Shown piece by piece: positions 10,606 through 21,146 of a stretch of DNA of 64,000 bases. This DNA comes from Bryoerythrophyllum caledonicum (taxonomy: Eukaryota > Streptophyta > Bryopsida > Pottiales > Pottiaceae), in NCBI GenBank assembly GCA_963971425.1, contig OZ020521.1, positions 10,867,519-10,931,518 on the forward strand, given 5' to 3'. Position numbers and translations under genes: made by a program. Position 1 is the stretch's first letter. Each line of letters begins with the position of its first letter. The notes below the pieces were generated by a model. The model was not told where the DNA came from and did not search any database. It worked only from the letters and a program-made list of their open reading frames with translations.

Positions 10606-11940
10606 CACTGTACAGTCCCCTTCAATAAAGATACGTACTTTTAGCATTCCTAAGTATAGTAACTTTCAGTGCTGCCAACTTTGACACCCTCTTGAGGTTT
10701 AAAAAATTGTTATTTTACCATGAAATTTTCGGCACAAGATCACTTCTATGTTGATAACATGTGTGCCAAATTTCAAGGCCAGAAGATAAATGTAGAAAAG
10801 GATATTCCAAATTTACCAACATGTGTAGTTGTAAGCCATTCACTACTGCCAATTTTGACACCCTCCCGAGGGCTCAAAATTTGATATTTTACCATGAGAG
10901 TTTTATCACAAGATCATATCTATGCTGATAACATGTTTGTTAAATTTCAAAGCCATGTGATGAATACAATAATAGATACACAAGATTGTTTCTCATAGTT
11001 CCACATGTCGGTAGATTTTGAATATGAGTTTTTCTATTCATCTTCTCGCCTTGAAATTTGGCACACATATTATGTTCATAGAGGTGATCATGTGTTAAAA
11101 ATTTCATAGTAAAATAACAAATTTCCTAACCTAGGGAAGGTGCCAAAGTTGAAATGGTACCCTTGGATGTTTCTCACAATTAGCACGTTGGTAGATTTTG
11201 AATTTTTTTCTTTATTATCGTGGATATTTTAGACTTGAAATTAAGCATGCATATAATCAACATAGAGATGGTTTCATGCCCAAAATCTCATGGGAAAAAA
11301 CATAAAACTCAATCCATGGGAGGGTGTCAAATTTGGCAAGAGTGAAATGTTTCTCACAACTTCACATGTTGGTAGATTTCAAAAATCTTTTGCTATATAG
11401 GTATTCTGGCCTTAAAACTTGGCACACATGTATTCGATATAGAAATGGTTTCATGCCAAAAATTTCATGCGTAAAAACAAAAGATTTAATCCTTGGGAGT
11501 GTGTCAAAGTTGGCTAGGAGTGAAATGTTTCTTACAACTACACTCACAACTACACATGTTGCTAGATTTTAAATATGTCTCTTTGTGTGGATGTTTTAGA
11601 CTTTAAACATGTAATAAACATAGAGACGGCCCCACGCCAAAAATTACATGGGCAAAAACAAAAAATTCAATCCTTGGGAGGGTGTCAAAGTTCGTAGCTA
11701 TAAAACTTTTCTTAGTGCTACCCATGTTGGTAGATCTTGAATATCTTTTTTTCTATTCGACTTCCGACCTTGAAATTTTGCACACATGTTGTCAACATAG
11801 AAATGATCTTGTGCCAAAAATTTCATGGTAAAATTACAATTACTAACCCTCGAGATGGTGTCAAAGTTGGTAGCACTGAAAATTACTTTCCCAAGGAATG
11901 CAAAAAAATACGTATCTTTACTGAAGGGGACTGTAGAGTG
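10606..11940. mobile_element. Foldback-type element with internal repeats
   Basis: The left arm (10,606-about 10,800) and right arm (about 11,757-11,940) are reverse complements over roughly 190 bp. Each begins at 'ACTGTACAGTCCCC' or 'ACTCTACAGTCCCC' and runs through 'AAAGATACGTA', 'TTTTCAGTGCTNCCAA', 'TTTTACCATGAAATTTT' and 'ACATGTGTGC'. The interior is filled by five or six diverged copies of a unit of about 160-190 bp in both orientations ('aaattt.atggtaaaa', 'tcaaagttgg', 'cacatgttggtagat'). No transposase is encoded. The structure is that of a foldback or long-TIR non-autonomous DNA element. Confidence 0.7.
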
Positions 11941-13548
11941 TATCCAACACTGGAAAGAACTATCATGCATGTTATGAGTAAGCACCAGCTCAAAAGAGTG
12001 GCTAAGACTCATAATACAACGTGATCTCTCCTTCATTCTCAAAGGCAGTTCAAACTACTTCTCACTAACCTCCAAGCTCTTCCATACTTAAGAAGGATTC
12101 ACCACTATTTAATAACTATTACTGGAGAATCAATAGTAGTATCATAAATTAACCCCCAAAGGCCCTAGGTATTTTCACACCAAAAACACTTCAAAATTGC
12201 CATTTTCAGCTCATTCAACTCAAAATGTTACAAAACAATTTTTTTGAGAATGCAACCATAGGATCTTGTACAAAAGTTGTACAAGAGTGGTGAAAATTTT
12301 GGGACGTTTGATTGCACGGATTGAAAGATATCAGCATTTGAAGTGAGACAAGAAGGTTTTTTGAGGTCATACTAAACACCTTTAGCAAACTTTGATCACA
12401 TTCTATGACAAAGGATCATGTTAGGCACATGTGCATCAAATTTTAGAAGTAAAAGAGGGGTCAAAGATGTCCTTAAAAATCTTGCAATGCAACTATGTGT
12501 TGAGAGTTAACAATACACAAACACGTTTTGCATATAACACATCCTTCTCAACCTTTTGAAATTCAAAAATCCCTTCGATAGATGCAAAGATTTGCAATTC
12601 CTTACAAAGACAATTTTTTCTCTCTTCAAAATGGACTAAAAGTCCAATTTCTATTGAATTTAGAATTTATTAGGGCTTTGCTACACTATTTGTCATAGAC
12701 CACACAAAATTGCTGCACTATTTGTATATGTCACCAAAAATCAATTGTATCTTTTGAACCATAAGTCGGATTTCTACAAAAACTTTGTCTACGGAAAGCT
12801 AATAAAAAGTTGCCCAATCATTAAAAAATCCCAAAACATCATTCCTAAATTTGAGAACGTGGTACCCTACCTGAACCCAAAATGTCCCCTAAGGGAACAT
12901 TTAGCCTTTAGGGGTTTAAAGACCAATATCTTATTGAAACTTTCTGTGACTTCACAACTAACTCTAATATCATGAATAAGTCAATAACTCAAATAAGGTT
13001 GAGGACACTATCTCCATTGTAACAATGATATCTATAGAAAGAAAATATTCTCACCAAACTTCAAGTGAGAATCTCAAAACACTTCTTAAACTAAACCCTT
13101 AGAAATATTAGCAAGCATCCTAGTCTTGTACTCATATCATCCACCAATCACTCACCACCAATTTGATAACGTTTCAAGCCATAATCTACCACAAGGTTAC
13201 TGAAGTAAACCTAAGAAGGGACACACAAGTGCAAACCACATTAGAAAGAGTATCCTCCACCTCACACCACCGCAAGAATGGTGAGGACTGCTGTCCAGCT
13301 CTAAGGATGATGTCTTGGAGGAGAGTATGAGCGCTGAAACTGGGGGTGAAACTGGGGGTGAGAATTCCTTGAGGGAGGCGACGCCACAAGCTCATCCCTT
13401 CAGCTCCTTCTGAAAGTTTCGACGTTGTCTTTGGGAGGAGGGTAACCGCGCGCTAGGAGCTCGTCTAGAATAAGGATAGTACTCATCGCCCAGAATTCGA
13501 CGTGGCTGCCGGCATCACCACTCCAACAAAATCCAGCACGAGCTATCA
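11941..13548. other. AT-rich intergenic with a dispersed repeat
   Basis: The segment at about 12,155-12,440 ('tttcacaccaaaaacacttc', 'ttgattgcacggattgaaag') is repeated at about 40,063-40,330 in the same orientation. The remainder holds no domain-bearing reading frame. Confidence 0.45.
12155..12440 (+). repeat. Dispersed repeat T, copy 1
   Basis: Shares with 40,063-40,330 the order 'ggccc.aggtattttcacacc', 'aaaa.cacttcaaaa', 'gattgcacggattgaaag' and a following 'gaagtgaga'. Unclassified; possibly an LTR or an untranslated part of a retroelement. Confidence 0.5.
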
Positions 13549-14080
13549 TCAGTTTCTGTAAACAATTACACCATATTCGGGAGTTGCTGCAACTTTTACA
13601 CCAAGCAGGGGTGACGACATCAAATTAATCCACGTACCACTGGATAGGAGGAAAATTTGCTGCTTTCTGAAGTTGCCAAGCACGTTATGACTGATAAGGA
13701 TGCAAGTGCTAACACCCTCCACGAATGTACTCTCAAGTTCCCCATCTTGAGGCACATGGTTTCTCTTGGGAAATCCTCTCTAAACATGAAACTGTAGTGC
13801 ATCATTTGAACGTCGAAAACTTTGCATTATCTCCTTCACTGAAGTTTCAGTGAGCTGTGTCGGAATGGTTCTTTGGATACCGCTGTAGGAAACAATCCCA
13901 CTCTTCGGATCCCAGCCTCTTTCCGCAGCTCCAACCATAAACTGATGAAAGAGGTCTGAGTTTGTGGAGCCCTCTCTGATCAAGGCTAAAATCCCATCTT
14001 GGAGTGCGAATCGAGGATTACGACGACGTGAGATTACAGCTGTGGCATATCAAGGACAGAAGAAGCTGGCTCCCAGTGCG
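13549..14080 (-). pseudogene. Unrecognised decayed protein-coding segment
   Basis: One minus-strand frame stays coherent from about 14,080 to 13,549 apart from two in-frame stops (near 14,045 and at about 13,801-13,803). The translation on both sides has normal amino-acid composition: 'RRNPRFALQDGILALIREGS', 'GAAERGWDPKSGIVSYSGIQ' and 'LLGVKVAATPEYGVIVY'. I do not recognise the family. Two stops in about 175 codons point to a relic, though the TAG and TGA could also lie in introns. It is not flanked by a recognised transposon. Another possibility is an exon cluster of a host gene whose other exons I did not find. Confidence 0.4.
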
Positions 14081-14349
14081 ATGATTCTGAAAATTCTCAC
14101 TCTGTGCTAGCGGTAAAAAACAAGCAGTTGAGGACAAAAGCATGAGACAAGCGTCAGAAGGTTCACACGTTCACCGACCATATACAGTACACAGTCCTGA
14201 CTCCCATTCCATATATCTTGTGTAACTTGTGTAACAAACTTGCTTTCCCCAGGACTCCTTAGACCTTGTCTAGAATCTGATCTCAACAAGACTCTAGTAT
14301 GATCCTCCAAATACTTGGTGGATGGTAGTTGGATGATAGAAGGAAACAA

Positions 14350-15398
14350 TGCTCTAATTTAGAGTGAAGAGGGAAGATGTCTTCATTTGTATGATGCATT
14401 CAGGAAGTATCAATTTGTTAGCGTTAAGGTCATACCATGCATTCAGGGTTTAACCCTTAATCTCCAAGACAGCCAAAAAAGTAGCTTTCTGGATGACATT
14501 TTGAGGATGATTATTGCTGTAAACCTTCATTTTTCAATCAATTTGTTGTGTGGAGAGTTCATTGAATGTGTAAGTATTAGATGTTGATAAAACCTGCCTC
14601 ATTGAGGTAATCATGTTATGTCTAAAGAAGAAAAAGTTTGTGACATGGATCTCAATGTAGTGAATTTTAGAAACTTCTCGCTCTAGCTCTAAATCTGAAT
14701 TCTAGTCTTTAAAATGGTATTTTTTGATTTTTGAGTCCAACTAATGAAATAAAGTCTATGGAGTCTAGTTTCCATTTAAATTTGAAAATTTGAAAAATAC
14801 TAAAAATTGAATAAGTTATTGCAGTTTGAACTTTGGGCCTATTATTGATTTTCTAATTTTAGGTGAACATGGAAGTTTCATTTACACCACAAGTTTTGTC
14901 CCTGTAATGTACACCTTTGGTGAAATTTTCAGAATATTTTAGCATACTTTGTGGTTGATATGAGTTTTCTTCACTTTTTCTTTAAAAAATCAAAATAAAT
15001 TCAAAAATATCTCCAAAAATTGTGGTTTTTGTGACACAAAGAAAACATATGATCTCATCTCTGAAAAATGAAATGAAAATATTTCCACTTATATTTGATG
15101 AAAAATCAAAGCACACAATAGAATGGAAATTGGGATTGATTCCACGGTTATAGGCTCAGGCATTTAAGGATTAACCAGCAGTGGAATTTGATAGTCTCCA
15201 AATCCGTGTAGCATGGGGATTTTGTTGAAACTACGCTCTTGACCAATGACTTGTATATAGTTCAATCATAGATTCTTCTCGTAGTTCATCTAGTCTATCT
15301 GTATCAACAACTAATTGTATATATTGACACCTTCCTGTCCACATATCTACAGTGCACTTGCAGTGCTCATGAACGACTCTCTGTATGTAGTTTTAACA
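14350..15398 (+). other. AT-rich DNA that should include the copia 5' LTR
   Basis: A copia-type primer-binding site starts at 15,399, so a left LTR should end at the CA of 15,397-15,398. I could not find its start, since no second LTR is present in the window to align it with. The rest is A/T-rich with no gene. Confidence 0.4.
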
Positions 15399-15410
15399 TG
15401 GTATCAGAGC
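15399..15410 (+). other. Primer-binding site of a Ty1/copia element
   Basis: 'TGGTATCAGAGC' is the standard plant copia primer-binding site, complementary to the 3' end of initiator methionine tRNA. It follows 'aaca' as expected for an LTR ending in CA and precedes a gag-like reading frame by 265 bp. Confidence 0.8.
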
Positions 15411-15674
15411 TCTAGTTACTACACAATGATTGCGAGGAAGAGAGAGTCAAGAGAATTTAATAAGTCTAGAAAGATCAAGACATAGACGAGTAAGTCCAAT
15501 ACAAAGAGACTTTATTGAAGTCAAGAGAGATTTGTAAGAATCGATCAAAAGAGAAAGCAAGATATTAGCATTACAATCCTCAACAAGGGTCTGCTGACAA
15601 GTTCTAAGTTGGTAGCTTCACTAGGAGAGCATTGCCGCCATTGAAAGTTCACAAAATAGTATAGATCTAGCATA

Positions 15675-15995
15675 ATGGCAGACAATACAGTAGTAAAGGA
15701 GGGAGATAAATTGAAGGAACAAAAAAATCACTATGTATGGAGCTTGAAGATGCGCGTGATAACGCGAGCAAAAGGACGTTGGATGTTGACAGAGAGTGAA
15801 CAACTGCCAGGCGTCTTTTCCACAACAATCGATGGCGAGGCGATGACTAAAGCTCAATTCCGGAGGAAGAAGGTTGTCACATGTAGGTTAATTTTACTAT
15901 CTATCAATCACAATCTTGAGGATATTGTGGCAGATCACACCAATTCGGCAAAATTGTGGAAAGGACTTGTGAGCCACCAAGTCTACACTTCGTAG
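15675..15995 (+). pseudogene. Copia gag N-terminal fragment
   Basis: A 106-residue frame begins 'MADNTVVKEGDKLKEQKNHY'. It resembles the N-terminal part of copia gag polyproteins (UBN2/DUF4219-like): 'NHYVWSLKMRVITRAKGRW' matches the usual Y-x-W-x-x-x-M segment, and 'ADHTNSAKLWKGL' the later T-A-x-x-x-W-x-x-L segment. The frame stops where homology would be expected to continue, and no copia protease, integrase or reverse transcriptase follows. The element is therefore truncated, probably by the DNA that contains the hAT transposon. Confidence 0.65.
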
Positions 15996-16199
15996 TAATA
16001 GCTGCTAATAGAGATAAATTATAGATAAAAACATTAGAAATCCAACAAAAAACCTAGAATTAGAATTTAGTGTATATTTAGAGTTGAGAATCAATATTTA
16101 CATTTACCTCCATAGAGACACATCGGATATACTAAGGAATTTGGGTGCCACATGTAGAGATATATCATCAACTAGGATAATTACATGTGTGGTAATTTA

Positions 16200-16640
16200 C
16201 AACATTCCCTGCCGTCCCCGTTCGTGCTCCGTCCGGGTGCTATGCTCCCCATCCGCTTCCCATCCGGACTCCATCTACGCACCCTCCGCAATTCACATCC
16301 GCCGTCCCTGTTCGCGTCCCATCCAAGCACCCTATCCAAAATTCCCATCCTTGCTCTCCGTCCACTCCCCATTCGCTACCCATTCGTGCTAGCATCCGCT
16401 ACCCATCCGTGGTTTCCATCCGTGGTCCCCATCCATCTCGATTCGCTCCCCATCCGCCCTCATCCTCAATTCCCATCCGCATCTCATACGCAATCCTAAT
16501 TCGTGCCCCATCCGCAGTTCTTATCCATTGTCTTCTTTGGGGACCGTCCGCCTCCCATCCGCCCACCGTCCTTTGCATATCCGCAACAACGTTTGCTAGT
16601 CCGCGCCTCCTTTGCGGCCCATCCATGCCCAACCGTCCGC
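16200..16640 (+). repeat. Degenerate CCATCCGC-type array
   Basis: Over 430 bp the pyrimidine-rich words 'cccatccgc', 'ccatccg' and 'attcgc' recur roughly every 10-20 bp with drift. All frames are therefore Pro/Ser/Arg-rich and none is a gene. The array ends about 200 bp upstream of the hAT transposase relic, the place where hAT elements often carry clustered short transposase-binding motifs. That role is an inference. Confidence 0.55.
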
Positions 16641-16854
16641 ATGCTCCGTATAAAGTCCTGTATAAATTACTATCTTCACAAGGTGACCTTGCTTATTCTC
16701 GCATAGTGCATTTCAAGACCTTGGATTCTTTATACAAGAATGCATTGCACTAGATCCCATTGCTGATGTAGGATTGAGGAACCCTGGGTGGCACTTTCAT
16801 TCTTGGTATGCCATGCCGTTTTAGAACTCTGTATGGAATCTATGGTATAAAGAC

Positions 16855-18774
16855 ATGGATAATACTCCTTCAAGATCCGCATTACAAGTAAAATGTCGGT
16901 TTTGTTCTCACACCATGTTCTATATATATAGCGGGCAAGATGTTGTTGCACATGGAGTACCGTCCTCGCAGAGTCGCAGCGATGCAAGACATGATGGTCA
17001 AATGTGTAAGATGGTGCCTCTACATGTGCGTGTGTTGTTTCAAGAATGTGATGGGGGGTGTCTTGGATCGTCCAGATGTTGCCAACAATTTATCCCTCCG
17101 TCTAAACAATAAGGATGAAGTTTAGGTGGAATCTTTATTACCACTGTTTCTGAACAATGACGTAGAGCAAGTTCAGAATTTGCAAACCACATGTGACATT
17201 CAACTCACACAGGTAGATAAAGAATCTTAAAAGCTACGCCAACTCTCTTTGACCGAGGGGTTTAACTCTTCCGCAAAACAACTGTTGGATAGGATTTGAT
17301 CTAGTGTTTTTTACAAAGCAAACATTGCATTTAATATCATTAGGCATCATGCGTCTTTAAAAGCGGTTCATGAAACTGCACGCGTATGAATGTCGACGTA
17401 AGATCCACCGTCATACAAGGCCGTCCGTACAAAGTTGTTAGCAAACAAGAGAGCGGATCTAGAAAGGAGGATGAATGAGAAAATGGATGACTCTATATCA
17501 AAGGATGGGGTTACGATATGTAGTGATGGTTGAGACAACGTTCAAAATTGGTCATTGCTAAATGTTGTCTAGTCAGACACAAAAAGGGATGTTTTCCTTG
17601 GCACCATTGATACATCGGGGAATTACAAGGACCAATTCTATGTTGCTTCTCAAATCCAATCGTTTCTGCAAACATTTGGATTCCAAAAGTTGTCCAAGTA
17701 TGCACCGACAATGCTCTAGTCATGGCGTCCGCATGCCGTGACATCATGCAAGTAATTCCCCATTTCTATGTTCAAGGATGCACTGCTCATTGCTTGGATC
17801 TTTTACTGGAAGATTGGGGCAAAGAAAATTGGGTGAAAAGGACCTTGAGGAAGGCTAGGGTTATTTATTTATTCATCAAGAACCACCACACTTCACAAGG
17901 AATATTTTGAAGGCTATTACGAGGTCTTGCTATTGGTACGCCCAATGAGACACAATTTGCAACAAACTTTATCATGATTGAACGCCTCCTCCAAGTTTGC
18001 CAGGCCCTAGAAAGAATGGTGGTTGATGACCCATGGCATGTCTTTGTGGCTCAGTTGCGGACAAAAGCCCCAGCTACACATACAAAAGGCTTGTTTGCGC
18101 GGCAGGGGATACGCTCCAACGGATTTTGGGATACCTGTGTGAATTTTGAGTACATGGTATTGTCGGTGGTATGTATCCTTTGTGTATACGACGGCAATGC
18201 TCTTGCTATGGGCGTTGCATACAAGGTTATGCATGATTTGGAAAGTATTGTTCACAGGTTCGTCGAGGCCCGGTTCCAATTGAGGCAAGAATTGGCAACT
18301 CAGGCATTAGATGCCTTCAATGCAAGGTGGGGGCTTATGCTTATTGACCTTCATAAGGCAAGAACTATGTTAAACCTTTCTTTGCAAGGATGGGCCCCTT
18401 TGCATGAGAATGAGCACTTAAGACCAATCTTGAATCAAGTCCTTCGAAAGCTAGTTACGAGTACGGAATTTTTTCGGATGGTCCTCAACCAGTACCAGGA
18501 TTTCATTGAAAACAAAGGGACATTTTCAGATTCGATGGATCCAAACGTGCTTAATATATTGCTCCATGAATGGTGGGGTGGAATGGGAGGTGGAGCAAAG
18601 GCATTGCAGATAATTGCAAGACGCATACTTGCTCAAGTATATTCCGCATCAGCATGCGAATGCAATTGGAGCATGTACTCCTATGTACACAACAAGTCCC
18701 GCAATTGCCTAGAACATAGTCGGGCGGAGGACCTCGTGTACATTTACACAAATTCTAGGCTCCTAAGGCTTTGA
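16855..18774 (+). pseudogene. hAT-family transposase relic
   Basis: Decayed transposase read across several frames. A BED-like finger start ('KCRFCSHT') lies near 16,890. A DUF659 segment follows at 17,410-17,560 ('LLANKRADLERRMNEK', 'GVTICSDG', then a stop where Trp is usual). Next comes 'GNYKDQFYVASQIQSFLQ', then 'VIPHFYVQGCTAHCLDLLLE' at 17,750-17,815. The longest intact frame, 17,974-18,774, ends in the hAT dimerisation region ('ARRILAQVYSASACECNWS', 'SRAEDLVYIYTNSRLL'). hAT transposases cut and paste DNA with 8-bp target duplications. Several stops and at least two frameshifts make this copy inactive. Terminal repeats were not found. Confidence 0.85.
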
Positions 18775-19816
18775 AGGGGAACAAGGGTTGGTTAGTGGCT
18801 CTAGTTAAACGGTGTACATTTTAATGATGAAAGCAATGGGGAAGATCCAGATGATGCAAACGAGGAAGGAGGTTAATTATCGAGAATGATGGATTTGGTG
18901 ATCTCAATGACATGAACAACAACAATTTCGATTTGGGTACTAGAGATTCAAATGGTGGCGGTGGTAGTGGTTGTTGTGTAGGCGAGGATATGTGGGACTC
19001 GGATGGTCAAAACTCCGATGTTGACGGTGGAGGTGTAGATATATTGGGGTTTTTGATTTCAACGAAGGCGAGCCACTACAACATGTTCAAGGTCCATTGA
19101 ATCCAAGTGGGGATGATGATGGGCCGTCCTTTGGACAACTTTTTGCTGGTCAAGGACTTTGGCGTGACCACGAAGGAGGCCTTGAAGACCTGGCGGTCCA
19201 CGCAAACGTTGACTTGCCTTCTCAATCTCAAAGTTATTTGCTATCATTTGGTGATGAAGGGCAACGTGTCTCGGATCATTGAGAAGAGGAGGTTACTACA
19301 TCGGCGGGTGATATATTTTTAACGCTGTCGAGGCCGGTCCGCTATTGCAATTCAAATCGACAATGTAATCCGACTTACACATAGGAAGGATGTCCATGCC
19401 CTTTGACGAAGTTTTGGTGAATGCAACAATCACAAAAACCAAATCGTCTTCCCAAGTTGGAATACAAAATTTGCCGTTGACTTATAGTAATGTAATTGCT
19501 GGTAGAACCGATGCAATAACTATACGGGGATTGGTGCTTCATTGGTAGCTCTTCAAAACGATTGCCCCAACAATGGACATGGACAAAATCGTCATCAAGC
19601 CAACATGTTTAGTAGCGTTCAATTTCGTACTGTTGGAAGGCAACCTCTCACTTGTCAAAATGAATGAGGCCACGTCGTACAAAGGGGTGGGAGGTGGTCT
19701 TGAATAGTATTAAGAGGAATAGCTTCCTCCTGAGATGCAAAACTCAATGCGATTGCTGATGTTCCTACAGTTCTTTCACATTACGGAGAAGCTTCTTCTA
19801 GCACCTCAGAGGACGA
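18775..19816. other. hAT flank and unassigned DNA
   Basis: Just after the transposase the plus strand keeps an Asp/Gly/Asn-rich character (18,830-19,050), perhaps the acidic tail or untranslated end of the hAT element. The remainder to 19,816 has no recognisable gene. Confidence 0.35.
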
Positions 19817-20127
19817 CGCGTAACATTGTCCCACCCATCCGAGCATATTATTGCCCCATACTTGGCAATATCTACACCCATCTTCTTGTCAAGAAGCTCT
19901 TTCACTTTTTTTAAGGGGCTCAATGTGTGCCGTCCTTATGACATTGTACGACGGCGGTGTCTAATCAAAACCCGCCTTTGACGTTGCTTTTGTAACCTTA
20001 ACAAAGAAAGGATGTTTAACCACATGGAATGCAATGTTTGCTTCGAAAAAAAACCGTGCCCATATTTCGTCCAATTCTTTTTGTTTTTCAAGTTGGCAAG
20101 CTTCCGAGAAACTCTATTGCCGTACAA
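19817..20127 (-). pseudogene. Second hAT transposase fragment, opposite strand
   Basis: Reading the minus strand from 20,127 downward gives, with frame slips, 'AFHVVKHPFFVKV', 'KATSKAGF', 'KELLDKKMGVDIAKYGA' and 'IICSDGWDNVTRRPL'. This is the DUF659 region of a hAT transposase and corresponds to the 17.4-17.6-kb part of the other hAT relic, here with the Trp of the C-S-D-G-W motif preserved. Nothing convincing continues it beyond 19,817. It is a separate, inverted insertion. Confidence 0.7.
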
Positions 20128-21146
20128 ATCTTGACATCGATGATGCTGCTTGGTTTAGAGGATTTATAAATTGCGTGTTTTCCTCATTTTGGGTTTCCAA
20201 GGCACTACCTTGTTGGATCAGTTATGGAACATGTCGCTGTGGAACATGTCGCTGGTGCGCTAAGAAGGCCAACAATCTCGGCCTCAATCATCCTAGTAGG
20301 AATAGTATTCCCACATCTTTTAAAATTAAGTTGATTTTTTTGGTTGGGTATCCATGTAATGTGTGCAGTGTACTTTGGGACGTACAAGTACATGCTGCAT
20401 CCGGGCTGCAGGATAATACCTGAGTCCGTGCAACCCAAACGTGCCGGAACTCCAACCCATGTTGTAAATATTTTGATCATCGAAGCAAATTTATAGGCAA
20501 TATCGTGCAACATCTTGCAATTTTCTGAAAATGATAGCTAGCCTGAGGTATTATCGTGTAACTTGCCCAATGATAATAGAGATGACGACGAGCTGGTAAT
20601 GGCCTCCACTTTCGAGCGAGAGCGTTCGAGGGTACAGTGGGCATACAACTTTGAGGTGGATTGCTTCATTCATCGTTGAGGTAGAGTTGAAAGTTTAGAA
20701 TCATGATCCTAGTGGCATATAATCTGTACATTTATATTATTCAATCCGCTGCAGGACCAAATATGCCTGCAAGTATGTAGTGGATTCAAGAATAGCAGCA
20801 ACTGGTTTGAGCATTGTCTCGGAGTAGCAGTGTAGGCAGCAGGAGGTTTATCGCAAATCAGGTGATTCAAGTTGTGAGGTAGCGGGAGGTTTAATCGGTT
20901 GCAAGCAGTGAGAGTCGTATTAGGACAGAGAAATCTCTACATTTTGTGGCATTGCAACAGTGAGATATTATCAACAATTTTATATATGATTTTATAACAT
21001 TGATACATGATGAAAATCTACATGGAGTATTTACACTCAATCAACTTGGACTCGCTCACAAGCTGACAAAGAAAGTTTAATTGGTTGCGCAAGCTTGAGT
21101 AAGCAGGTTTCCTGCATATTTGTGGTGTGCAATGTACAATGTTGTA
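20128..21146. other. Intergenic, nothing firm
   Basis: Short frames on both strands (for example 20,205-20,513) have no recognised domain. They may be more hAT-derived DNA upstream of the minus-strand fragment, but I could not align them. Confidence 0.35.

Noticed and set aside
16084..16753. Several Pro/Ser/Arg-rich frames
   Set aside because: Produced by the CCATCCGC-type repeat; open in most frames.
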